Shown here in pieces: positions 43,987 to 58,200 of a stretch of DNA of 64,000 nt; position 1 is the first letter of the stretch, and every line of letters begins with the position of its first letter. The position numbers were made by a program, and so were the translations under genes. Under the pieces are notes generated by a model. That model saw only the letters and a list, made by a program, of their open reading frames with translations, was not told where the DNA came from and made no database searches. The DNA is from Eutypa lata (taxonomy: Eukaryota; Ascomycota; Sordariomycetes; Xylariales; Diatrypaceae): contig JAKULF010000009.1 in NCBI GenBank assembly GCA_022661535.1, forward strand, positions 310,001-374,000. The letters are read 5' to 3'.

Positions 43987-46900
43987 GGGCCCAACTCCCC
44001 ACTAACAAAACCAATCTGTCTCCTATTCAAGCCCCCACCATTCCCATTCCCATTCCCACTCCCCAGATTCGCCGCCAACGTACTCTGACTCTCGACCAAC
44101 CGCCTCTGCTCCCGAATCCTGCCCTCAACCCTCGAATCAGCCGCCCTCTCAATCCTCTCCAACTCCTCCCGTTCCCTCAGCCTCAAGCTACTCAACTGCG
44201 CGGCATTCCCGACCCTCTCACCGCCCAGCTCCCTCTCCCACTCCAGCCGCCGCTGATTCGCGACGCGCTCGGCATCGGCCGCCTCCCTGGCCCGCTGCAC
44301 CGCCGCGCCCGCCAGCGCCTCCTGGTGCGCGAGGTCCATCTGCTGGCGGGTGCGCTGCTGTCTTACGGCCGCGTTGAAGGCCTGCTCCTCGGCCGCCTGC
44401 CGCGCCTTCTGCGCCGTCAGGTCCGTGCTGAGGGCGCGCCGCCGCCGCGCCTCCTCGAACTCCGCCTGGTTCGCGCGGATCTGGTCCTGCACGGCCGCGA
44501 GCTCGCGCGTCCGCTGCAGCGCCCGCTGGTGGTCTTCGGTCTCCTTCGCGAGCCGCTCCAGCCGCGCCCGCCGCTCCTGCTCTTCCATCTCCAGGTGCGC
44601 CGGGAGCCCCTTCGCGTCCGGGGGTTGCACGCCGCCGCTGTTCGCGTAGTAGATGTCCGTGCCGCGGTTGGCGCGGAGGAGCGTCAGGAGGGGCGCTTTG
44701 TGGTCTGAGGCGGATTTGGGGAGCACCCGCTCGACGTATTGTGTGGGTGAGTAGGTGAACTGTCCGTCGGTGTAGAGGTTGAAGGGCTTGTTGATGACCC
44801 TCCACATGTGGGCGCGTAGAAGGACCTTGGTAGTTGCGACTGGATCGGCGGACTCGAGAGCGAGGAGCAGGATGGACTTTCCGTTGGACTGGAGACTGAT
44901 ATCCGAGCCGCTGTCGATGAGGAAGTTGATCGCCTTTTCCATTTGCTTCTCACGGGACGCGGTGATCTCGCCTAGATCGGCCGCGTGAAGACATAATTCT
45001 GCAAGTGCGCTGCGCCCATCGTGAAGAGGGCTTGGGAAGTCGGGATCGTGATTATGCTCGACGAGGACTTGCATGGCCTGGATGTTTAATTCTCGTGCCG
45101 CGTTATGTAGTGACCCGTCGTTCCTCGATGCTCCGGCAGCTAAGAGGTTGGCCATCATCAGAACTCCTAAGTCACCACCGATCGCGGATGCCATTGACAA
45201 CGGCGATCTTCCGGTGGCATCTTGTATATCAACCTCGGCACCGGCTAGTAATAGGGCTTTTACAAGATCCTGGCGGCGATTCTGAATAGCCACCATTAGT
45301 GGCGTGACATGAGATGTCCGCGTCCCAAAATTGACTTTGGCTGTTACTATTGTTAGTGATTATCCTTCAAAGGAACACGGTAGCACTCACCACCTTGGTC
45401 AATCAGCAATGTGATTACCGCGCTGCTGATTTTCTTCTGAGGTTGTAAAAGAGCCCACAGAAGTATAGTGACCTGCTCGTCTTCGTCCAGCTCCGGTAAG
45501 ACCCTATACGGAACCATCTGCTCGTGATAAAACCCGACATCGAGAAGAGCTTGCAAGATCTTAGTAGACCTCGGGAATTCCGAAAGGGCTCTAATGATGA
45601 CGGGGTCAGACCCTGGATAAATAAACATGACATCTAGCTGATTGTGGCCATCTTTATGATCGGTGAATATCGTGATAAGCTCATGCAGGCCGTCTTCGGA
45701 TACACTAGCTTCGAAGATCCGAGGAAAGGCAAGTGTGAGAGCCTCGACGCTGGGCTTTTCTTCTAGTAATATCCGAAGCAAGTCCGCGCGCCCTTGCGAG
45801 GCCGTAATTTGTAGAGCTTCTCCATTGTTATAGTCCACATCTGCGCCGTGCTTCAATAGGAGCTCTAAGAAATTGCCTGCAATGTCATTTTCGCCTGCCA
45901 GTTGAGTATTCAAGACCGCCAAAAGTGCCAGATTCACGCCGTTCCCAGTTGCCCCCTTTTCAAGCAAGCATTTTGCCACTTCGTACCCGCGTCTGGATAG
46001 CCAATCACTGCTGTTCTGAGAACCAAATGCCTTCTCAAATACCAGCGAGGCATCCGAAACGGAGATTTTAGCTCCGAGGAGTTGGGCAAAGGCAGAGGCC
46101 GGCAACGTCCGAACTGCGTCGATTAAAGCCTGGCAGCCATTCGCGATGGGCGACGCTCTATTGGAGACAAGCAGCTCAATAAGTCTCTCCTCAGGTTCCT
46201 CTTCCTTGATCACTCGATTTAGTGCCGAATGGAGAGCACCAGGAGCAGGTCTTCCTGCCTTGAGCACCCACCCCATCACGATGAACCTGGTGTCCCTGCT
46301 GAGATTCCAGCATGCGTCTATCGCGCGACCGAGCGTGAGAGACGATGGCTTCTTCTGGTGTCCACCAACATCAACGATACTAAGCAGCATCTCAAGATTC
46401 CCCAAAAATGCGCTCCTCGTCGCCTTGTCCACTGCTTCTCCGTCGTTGTAATCCGGGCTAGCGCCGTATGCCAGTAAGAGCTTGAGAAGCTCCTCTCCGC
46501 TGTCACCAAACCTCACAGCCGAGACGAGCTGCGAGTCCACGACTTCACCAGTGACGCCCATTTGTAGGAGCAGCTTGAAAATCTCGGCGCGTTTGTTCAG
46601 ATCGCTGATTTCTGTCGCGGCTTGAAACCCCTTCTGGAGTGTTTGTTGACTGATTTGATTGTTTCCGGCGAGAAGCATCTCCAGGACATTGGCGGCTCCG
46701 GACCGGCAAGCTTCTATCAGGGCTTGGCCATCCCTGTGCTCCACGCTACCACCGTTCTGGACCAGAATCGTACCAAAATCGACATCTCCATCTGTCGCTG
46801 CTGCGAGCAGGGCATCCGATACAACATCACCCGACGCACCGGCTAGCAATAGGCTGTTACAGGACATGCTGCGCTGTCTCTTGTTCTTCCACCTCGTGGC

Positions 46901-49600
46901 ATGCGTAAACCCGCTATTGAGGACATCCACCGTGAAACTCTTCTTTTGAAGGATCAACTCGACGACATCCTGTTTCTCGTTTTTGATCGCCTCGATCAGG
47001 GCTCGGCCATCTTTCGTATCAGCATGTGTTAAAAGAGCATTGACGAGGGGAATATCATCGGGGTATGTTTGAACTGCAAACACAAGAGCTCGATTGACCT
47101 CGCCTGCTGGTATGCCGCCGTCTAATATCTTCTGTGTGAAGGTGAGTCGATCCATCGGGTCACGTATCCGTAGTGCTTCCGGCATCGCAAATGCTAACGA
47201 GGTAGAGTTAGGCTTCGCGGAAAATAGTATTTCTACTATCTGCATATGGGCCGCGCGTACGGCTCCACGCAACGCCTCCGCGCTATTAGCATTGATATCA
47301 CCCCCATTGTCCAAAAGCATTTTCAATGATACAAAATTCTGATTTGCCTGGTCCGTTTTGAGTATAGTCTTGACTTCTTCAATGACCAAACCTGTGATGG
47401 TATCTTTCGGTTTAGCAAGCCGCAGTATGGAACCAAGCTTGTTTGCTTTTACAGAAGACGATGGCAGCTGTCCTATGGCCCTGAGACTATTGTTTAGACT
47501 GTCATGACTTGGCTTTCCCAACTCGATTACAATGTTGAGTATATCGAGGTCTGGGTGCCGAATAGCATGGATGATAGGATCGCCTCCAGCATAGTTCACA
47601 TCCGCATTCCCTTGGTGTAGTAGCGCTTTGAGAAGCTGTTTATCCGTCGGGTTGCTTTGAATGGCTGTTAGGACTGCCGCAGAAACCTCAGTACCCCCCT
47701 CACCTGCGCCGGCTTGTAATAACATCGTCATCATGCGGAGTCGTATAGGTCCATCGTCCACCTCCATGACCCTTGGTATTGCTTTAGCCGCAACCTGCAC
47801 AGTGGGCTTACCCTTAAGTAGACGTTCTAACAATCCGCAATCCTTCTGCGCGATAGCAGCAGTGATGCTATGACCCTCGTTAAAATTGACGTCTGCATTA
47901 TAACGTAGGAGAAGATGGATCAAGTTCTCGTCGCGGGTCGGTGACTGTTCTTCGATGGCATTCTCTAAAGCGGAGTGCACACAAGCCCCCGAGAGTCCGG
48001 TTTTGAGAAACATCTCGGTGATTTGGTAACGATCGCTCGGTGGCAAGTTGCGCGTGCTTGGAAATATTTGAGCAAGAACATTGGGAGAAGGGGGCTTATG
48101 AGCCATGATAGTGCCGGCCATTAATCTGTCAGACTTCTTCACAGCAATCTGTAAAGCCAGGCCGCCTTTATGGTCTGTCGATGCAATCTCATGACGTTCG
48201 AACACCATACTCCGAGGGCCTTTTTTAAGATTCTTACTCCCGACGATCTTACCACCCGGAAAGAAAGGCGAGAGAAGCAATTTCGTTGCTTCCACATCTC
48301 CCGTCTCCGAGGCGTCCACTAAGGCCTCATCCAACGGAGGGCCGGACGCCCCTTGTCGTAATAAAAGATTAAGTAGAGCATATCGCTCCTCGAATCTTAG
48401 TCGCTTCGGCAGTAACTGTACACATTCGGAAGCGTACACCGGGCTGAGCGTTGACTTCCCACTTAATAAAACATTAACTAGATCGACTTTTCCTTTTGAA
48501 ACAGCTTTTCGGACAACGATAGAATCTTCGTATTCAATTGAAGCTCCGTACGAGACCAGTAGATGTACCATCTCGAGGAAGTCAGTTGCACTCGCTTGGG
48601 TCAATGCCCGCGCCACTATGTCTCCATCAGCTCCTGCACACAGCAAAATTTCAGTCATGGCCATCTTCTCATTAGGATTGATGTTCTGATGACCCATGAG
48701 CTGTCCGAAAGCTTCGTTAAGTCCCGGTTGCGTCGGTGGCTTGTTGCCAAGTAGAAGAGCCAAAGCGATATCCCGGCGACCTAGCCCTACAGCGGCTTTG
48801 AGCGCCGCCGCATTGTCGTGATTTCCATCCGCAGTTGACTGGCTGAGATGTACCACGGTTTGGAGACATCCGGCCCGCGCGGCCTCCACCATGGATTGGG
48901 AGAGCCATGCCGCCGACGGCCGACCTTCCGAAGCAAGTACAAGTGCAATGATGTCTGGCTGTCCACCGACCAAGCAGGCTTGTCGGAATGCATCCTGTCC
49001 ATCTGCTGTTTGCACCGCACTCGCGCCGTATCGTATAAGCAATTCAAGGACCGGCAAGTTTTGACTACGTATAGCGATCGGTAACGCAGTATCCAAACTC
49101 AAGGCATCAGCATACGGGAGGAGGACCTCGACCATCTCAAGCTGTCCATTCTGTACGGCAATCTGAAGGACTTGACTTCGCTCACCTAAGTCAAGACTCT
49201 TCCTCCGAGTTAACAAGTTAGTCCGGCTTTTTTGTGCTAGATTAAGGTTGCCACCGGCAAGGTTCAATTTCGCAATGAGAGCCTCAGCCACACCGGGCGG
49301 ACCTTGGTTTGCGACATGGTTCATGAGAGCTGAGAAGACCTCCTTATACTCCCATGCCTTCTTCTTGGTTGTGAAGGCGCGCGAGAGGCCACCCTTAGAC
49401 CTGTCATTTTGTGATTCCGATAAGCGCTGCCTTTTCAGCAATTCCTCGGAATACAACTCGTCATTTTCTGTTCGAAACGACCGTGGCTGCTCCGGTCTCG
49501 GTAAGGGTGCTGGTGGTGGAACTTGACTTGTTACGCCCCATTCTGCGCTGAGCTGACTTAACCGACTGCGCCGGTTGTCTTGTACAGGATAATGTTCCAT
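43980..49600 (-). CDS. Giant ankyrin-repeat protein with C-terminal coiled coil (1856 aa)
   Basis: Exons 49600-45391 and 45340-43980, intron 50 bp in phase 1 (GTGAGT...CAG). The start is the first in-frame ATG (49600); the frame upstream has none. After a Pro/Ser-rich, charged N-terminus of about 130 residues, ankyrin-like helical pairs run from about residue 150 to 1640. Examples: LQIAVQNGQLEMVEVLLPYA, LLKHGADVDYNNGEALQI and PLMVAIQNRRQDLVKALLLA with GAEVD. Many units are diverged and alternate long and short loops. Residues about 1660-1820 are a charged coiled coil (Arg/Glu/Ala/Gln rich, such as EMEEQERRARLERLAKETED). A Gly/Asn-rich tail ends the protein. There is no NACHT, HET or kinase domain, so it looks like a cytoplasmic scaffold. 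The binding partner is unknown. Confidence 0.88.
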
Positions 49601-51444
49601 CTTGCGGAAGTGATGGAAATAGGCAATGTATGGACTATAGCACCAATAAACCCAATCAAAGACGTTGGTTTCCAAGGGGTCAAGGCGAATTGACAAAAGT
49701 CTTGCCAAATGAATTAAAATAGGAGAGAGATGTTGATTGCTTAAAGTTACAGTCCAAAAACGTAACAAGTCACGGAGTTTCACACGTCAAGTAGATAGAC
49801 AATTGAACATGCGATGCTTGTCGCACATATCACAGCCTCGTCACAAATCAGCCTTAGGCGTAACGACAGACAGCAGTGTCAGCAGACCGCTGCCAACCAT
49901 GCAACTCCATGCGGTAGAGACGGCAGCTAACAGGCTTGGATGTAACGGGGAATAAACGAGTGGATGTACAAAACTAATGTTGGTAAAGCCGCAGTGTAGT
50001 GTGTAGTGTGTAGTGTATCGATAGTTATGCAAGTAGGTAACAAGGGTATCATCAATATCAAAATCAACCAATATAAAATAAGAACAAACGTGAACTGAAT
50101 CACACCAGCGATGTAAGCAAATGAAACGAACGTAAGTCAAGAGTATTAAGAATTTTCAATTAGCAAGAATTTGGGATGTAAGTTGGTTGTTTCGGTTGTT
50201 CCTCGAGAAAGGGAAGGGGAAAAAAAAGAAAGTATCGAGGGTTACATTCTTGAGACAAACTAGGAGGTGCTTATGTCGCTAATGGAGCTGCCCGACGACA
50301 GACAGTGGCCAGCCACAGCAGCAGATTACCTGTGATTAGCGCAAGGGTGCCACAGTACCTAGGCTAGGTTGTTATTGTACAGCAGCTTTTCGAGCCGCGA
50401 AACAAACGAAACACTGCTAAGCTGAATTGATCGGATTGGACGAGGAAAGATTTACCGAAGCCTAAAGAACTGGGGCCAGATGGGACGAAACCAATGACGA
50501 TCCCATCGCAAGCTGTCACTCACCCACCCACCACTGCACTGCCTCCCTGCCCGAAGTACACAACATTTAGTTATGACCTGCCTTGTGTGCACAAAGGCCT
50601 ACGAGTCACATTGCGCAAGCAACCTTGGGAGCTCCAAGCAGCGTATTTGATGTGCTCGATTTTCCACCACTTAATTCTGATTCTATTGGAAAGATCAACG
50701 CTATACAGTGGAAATGCTACGTCTACATGCGTGGCAGCCAAGAGAGCCAAGACAAAAGAAGAAAAACATATGTATTCGTTGCATGTATGTACTGGATACT
50801 ACGACTATTTGTGGCTTAGCGACACACGCTTGCGGCTATAAAATTATTTGGTATGTCCAGGGTACAAATACTACTACTTACATGCTTTCCCTAGCTACGG
50901 AGTATTGATGGATGGGATTGAGGTTTGGGTTGATTACTTAGGTACGGGGAGCTACCCTATTCTGCCTTGCCTGCTTCTAATAAATGCCAAGAAGACCTTG
51001 ACGCAAGCTCTGCTGTTGGCAGCATCCTTCGGCAACCCTATTTCAACATGCCGACGAACATAACAACCCAATGCGAATATTCTACAATGGAATGATACAA
51101 GTTTAGGGGTAATAACAATTTTACAGTGGCTAGATGTATGTTATAGACATGTTTAGTAGCAGAACAGGCAGATTGGCCTAGTATCTATGCACTCATGTGT
51201 TAGGAATGAATAAATAGACACCAATATACATCACAAAGAACCAAATATTTTAGAACGTGACCACAACCCTTTTTGTCTATTATATATATACGAATCCTGT
51301 TGTTCCTAAAAGAATCCATCATTGTAACCCAAGTCAAGACCTGAATTTACTCAACTCATTGCCATCCATCCGTCCATCCATTCGTCCGTCCGTCATGATC
51401 ATTTCCCTTCCCCACTCCGATTATTTCATTCTTTCCTATGTTCC
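49601..51444. other. Intergenic region
   Basis: Upstream region of the ankyrin gene and 3' flank of the GAL10 gene. Frames at 50494-50841 and 50583-50819 overlap each other in different phases and are not supported. A short CCATCCGTCC repeat lies near 51361-51395. Confidence 0.5.
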
Positions 51445-52930
<1,486 letters not shown>

Positions 52931-55234
52931 TTTGGAGAAGAGGTGATGTCTATTTCAAAACAATATGGGTATAACCGTAGTAATCTATGCTTAACAGTAG
53001 AGGGGAAAAGAAGGACAAGTTTGGATTTGGAAATCGGCGACGAGTGAAGGGCCTCAGCGATGGTACCAGTGGGGGTTAATAAATCAACTTTAATGAGCTG
53101 CTAAAGCAAGGCAGGGCATACAAGCGGCTTCAAATTGTTTGAAATTGGAGGGGCTAGGGGGGGACTGAGGGGTAAACGCTCACTGCTCAGCGCCATCACT
53201 TTGGATTGTCCAATCATTGATGCCGTTTCTCTGACTATCTACTGAAGTAGGTACCAATGGAAAGCTACCTAGGTACACACAACAAACCCCTCCACCCCAC
53301 TCGCTATATTGCGACATCATATTCACGCGGTTTCCAGCAGGATATCGTTGTTCGTCCTTGAAGCAATGTAGCTAGCTATGACCTCGAGACTGCCTCATTT
53401 TTTACTTTGTAAATATCCAGGATAAACATAGGTACCTCGGACACTCCCTGATGCATCTAGATTATCGACTGGCTAATGACATAATCAAGTCCAAGCAGGT
53501 ATGTTGAGGTAGCTCGGATCTCGTTTCGCTTGTGATAATTCCGGTAATTTGCATGTTTTTATACCTGGAAAGTGATACAATCCCCTTCACCGCCCCTATC
53601 TTCCTACGCTGATCATATATCAAATATTATCTAGCACTTAATGCGGAAAGCACACACGTGCAGATAAGAGTATCACCAATATATCCAAGGCCTAGTTAAA
53701 GTCCTCGGTCTTTTCCACTAACCAACAATCATTAAAGATGGGCAAGATATAATTTGTATCAATCCATCATCGAACTTCAATCTTCATGTACGGCGTCGTT
53801 GAAGATGCTGCAAATCGATAACTGCTAGCCTAAAGAAATTTGCCATCTATCTAGAGGCTAGAGGTGGCATTTAAGTCATGTGTCCCCGCCTTTTACGAAG
53901 CAGCCTCACAGATCATGGCGGCAGTAGCGATGTGCAGAGAGCTACCTGTCTAGGTAAGTATGGTATGCTTCTGCAATTGTAGGTGTAGTGAATTTTCAAT
54001 ATTCAGTGTTTCCAATGCAACGAGGTTTGGCGTAAGATTTAGGACGACTTCGAGAGGTTCAAACACAGCGGTACGAAGACATGGAGAAATGTGTGGCGCA
54101 GTTCAGCCGCATCCGGATAAGCTAACTACATAGGGAACCAATTTAGCCACATCAACTTTTGATGTCGGTATGTACGTGTCTTGGCACTTTAGTTAGGTAC
54201 TTACTTAAGTTAGCGGTCACATGTGTACGCGATCAAGAACGCGACAAGCTGCAGTGAATTCATCACGATGAATTGGTTGAGAAGTCGGAAATATTTCGAG
54301 ATTGCCTGTCATTCCTAACTTAGGCATTGTCCGACCGAATCTGGAGCTTATGAACGATGCACACAATTATTTTCTAAAAATAAATGGAAAGAAAATAGAC
54401 ACGGCATACCAGGTCATTTCTTTTTAACCTTTTAAGGCTTTAACCAGCTGAGCGAAGTAGGTACATCGAGACACACATCCCAAACGAGAAAGCTCATGGC
54501 TCTTTGAACCCACGAATTCATGTCTCACAATACAATCCGCATTCGGAAGAAAAAAAGTTGTCTCTCAAATCATATCGATGCCGCACGTTGTCGGCGCTAT
54601 ATGCATTCTGACCCTTTGTGTTTCCGAGGCCGAATGCCTTACTCTTTCGGATCCGGTGAATAAACGCCCTTCGCTGTAGATTCACAAAGCCATCATTGCA
54701 ATCGATGCCCACGCTTTCATCTTAGACACCTGAGACCAACTCTCTTCAACCAAGACAGCTGGTGTGTGTCCGAACCATTCATCTATCAAATTCACCCGTC
54801 AAATCAACAATTCAATTTTTTGTTCAATTCTTTATTGCAACACTTTCATCTCGATTTGTGCCTTAGGGGTACTGTTCGGAACTTGGATTTGAGAGAGCTT
54901 CATCTGCGACCTGATGTAGCATTCTGCGTGCGAATTGCGATTTAGGTATATTCAAACTCCGCCTCGTTCATCTTCAGACTTCATCATCCCATCTCATTTC
55001 GAAAAGAAGCAACAGTCTCTATTCTCATCAATTGATAAGAACCAAGGCCCTTGTTTCAACACGCCTCTTTCGTCTTTCTACCCCTTATCCGACTAGTTTG
55101 CACCCTGCATCTCATCAGCAATCCTGACGATTCATACCTCGTACCATGCGCTAATATCAACTCTTAGGTTCCACGTCTTTAATTTCCATTTCCTTTCAGT
55201 GTACTCCTCTTAGCACATAGTGCTAGACACCACG
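52931..55234. other. Long intergenic region between divergent GAL10 and SUN genes
   Basis: Promoters of both divergent genes. A pyrimidine-rich, likely 5'-leader region lies in the 400 bases before 55235. The minus frame at 54518-54712 has no recognisable feature. Confidence 0.5.
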
Positions 55235-58200
55235 ATGAGTACTGGAAACAAAAGACGCCTCGGTGAAGATCCACCTACGGCAGACTTGCCGGGGCTGTTT
55301 CCTACACACGATGGCTCTTACGGCATCAACACTCTCATCAATGTCGAGCCCTCCCTGAAGCGGGGTAGAAGATCCCGGGCTACTGGGATTGCTAACGAGG
55401 AGGATGAAGATATGGTGTTCAGACGGCGACTTCGGGGGAGAGATGGTCGTCGCTTCGATACACAGGGCACCGTGGAGGAGGTTCTAGGACACGCCGTTGA
55501 GGAAGCAGCAAAAAACCCCGACACAGCGGCCTTGCCTTTACCAGTAACATCAGCTACTGACACAGCTACAACAACAACAGCAACCAAACCCTTCCAGGTC
55601 AATCCATTGTATACAGCGACTGACCCCGCCGGACGTGCCCAAGGGCCACATATTCCACAATATAACGACTCCGTCTTCCCCGCCCCCATCACCGCTACAA
55701 CCACCACAGCAACAGACATTTACACAGGGGGGACACAGGGCCAGTTCTCAATCATCGGAAACCGGAAGCAGGGGGTATCGCCCTTTGACCCGCTCCCCCC
55801 ATCCTACGGGATGCCAACAGGACGCGGCTCATCCCTCCTCTGGTCGTCTCCCTCACGCCCAGACTCATCTCGAAGTTTCAACGCCGAGAGCGGCCTATTC
55901 GGCGATGCCGACCTGCGCACCCCTCTACGCGATCCGAACGCACGGGACCTACAGACCGGCCTGACCGCCGCCGAGGCGATGGACTTCCGGCTAACGGGCC
56001 GCTTACCTGCGAATCATCCTCCCGATCGCCCAGCGGCGCAGCAACTCGACCCCTCCATCCCGACGGCCCCGCTCCCGCGCTTCTTGGACCCGAAAGCCCT
56101 CGATGCCGCAAGTAGTTCAGTTTCGCGGGTCCCCGCTCCGCCTCCTCCCTTTCCTCCCCCGCCGCCGCAGAATACTCAAACGGCGACACAACAAATCACC
56201 CAGCCAGCGACTAAGCCACTTGTTCAGCCAGCGACCAAGCCACCCGCTCAGCCAGTGACGAAGCCCCCTGTTCAGCCAGTTGTTCAGCCAGCTATTCAGC
56301 CAGTTGTTCAGCCAGCTGTTCAACCAGTTACTAAGCCAGCTGTTCAACCAGTTGTTCAGCCAGCTATTCAGCCAGTTGTTCAGCCAGCTATTCAGCCAGT
56401 TGTTCAGCCAGCTGTTCAGCCAGTTACTAAGCCAGCTGTTCAACCAGCTGTTCAGCCAGCTGTTCAACCAGTTGTTCAGCCAGCTGTTCAGCCAGTTACT
56501 AAGCCAGCTGTTCAACCAGTTACTAAGCCAGCTGTTCAACCAGTTGTTCAGCCAGCTGTTCAACCAGTTACTAAGCCAGTTGTTCAACCAGTTACTAAGC
56601 CAGCTGTTCAACCAGTTGTTCAGCCAGCTGTTCAGCCAGTTACTAAGCCAGCTGTTCAACCAGTTACTAAGCCAGCTGTTCAACCAGTTGTTCAGCCAGC
56701 TATTCAGCCAGTTGTTCAGCCAGCTGTTCAGCCAGTTACTGGACCAGCGACGAAGCCAGCTAGCCGTAGAAGCAGCCAGAGTAGTTATGGTTTGAGTGAC
56801 CACGGTAGCCCAGTCGCCGGTCGGCGGACAAGCCGCCGCGGTAGCGCGGTAACCCAAGCTATTACTAGCGGGGGCGGAGGTGGTGGTGGAGGAAGCGGCG
56901 GTGGAAGTAGCTCAGGGAACAGCAGTTATGGTCGCAGCAACCATGGCAGTCCAGCCCTCAGTCAAGGTTCCGGTTCGGCCACCGGCCGCCTTGCAAACTT
57001 TCTCGGAGGACTACCATCAGGCTCCACCAGCACCCCTCCTCCCCCTCCTGTTGGCTTGACGGCCCACCAAACGACCCTGGTAAATAATCTGGTTCGCGGC
57101 ATGAAACTCCCACCAGTCACGCGAAGTGCGGCGCCAGCCCCTTCGTTGGCATCGCTAGCCGGCCTTTCTCTCCCGGAGATCAATGCTACACGGAAGATGG
57201 TACTTAGTATGGCAAGGGATCCCGCTGATGTCAAGAATATCACCGATGCCCTTGATCAGGCTGCCCTGCGACTAAATACCAATTATAAACCCCCTACCGG
57301 TACTCCTGCCGGTAGTAGACCGCCCAGTGTAGGGAACCGGCCTAGTGCTCCCGGTACTCCTGCTGGTAGTAGACCGCCCAGTCTTGGGAACCCGCCTAGT
57401 GCCCCGGGTACTCCTGCCGGTAGCAGACCACCTAGTCTTGGTAACTCGCCTAGTGTTGGTATCGTTCCCAAGACTCCTGTTTCTGGCTTCCCCGGGTTGA
57501 CCGCAAGCGAAGTGAACCTAGTGTCCAATTTAGTTATGGGCATGCGGCTACCAGCACGACGTACAAGGAATGCACCTCCAGTGCCCCCATTAACCTCACT
57601 AGCCAGCATGACTGTCGCGGAAATTGATGCCGTAAAGAGGACGGTATCTAGAATGAGCAGAAGCGCCGCAAGCATTAAGAATATCACTGATGCCCTAGAT
57701 CAGGCCAAACAACGCTTAACTGGGGTTGCAGCGATTGCCGCCCCTCCCTCTCTGCCTGGTAGCAGCTCCTCCAGTAGCAGCAGTTCCGGGAATAATACTC
57801 CTGGCAGTAGCGCTCCTGGCACTCCTCGCGGTCCTGCTCCTCCTCTTCCACCAGTAGTCCCTCCTAGGGGGGCTCCTCCTCCACCTGGGCCGCGGCGCCG
57901 AGTGACCCGTGCACTGAATTGTTATAATATTTTCAAAGCGCTATTAGCACTGTTGCTATCGATCTTGGTGCTAGTTTTCCTTTTCCGAGGGATCAAAGCA
58001 GCCAGCGAAATGGATATTCATAGTCCGGATTTGCCCAAAATTCACTGGCAGGATGGTCTATCCACTGCGAAGCAGTATACGATAGACCCATTATCCAGCT
58101 TTTGGTCCAGTATAACAAACTACAGCTCCAGCTCTACCGGAAGCCCGGGCGTCTTGAAGAAGAAGAAGGGCTCTATAACTGAACGGCAACTACGTGACTT

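Noticed and set aside
44218..44805. 195-codon minus-strand Ala/Gly/Arg-rich frame
   Set aside because: It is an alternative frame of the coiled-coil exon of the giant ankyrin gene in GC-rich DNA.
50494..50908. Three overlapping plus frames of 66-115 codons
   Set aside because: They compete in different phases over the same bases, with no codon bias or domain.
56117..56857. 246-codon minus-strand frame with WLNSWL repeats
   Set aside because: It is the antisense of the coding minisatellite in the SUN gene. The repeat unit keeps the reverse frame open without selection.
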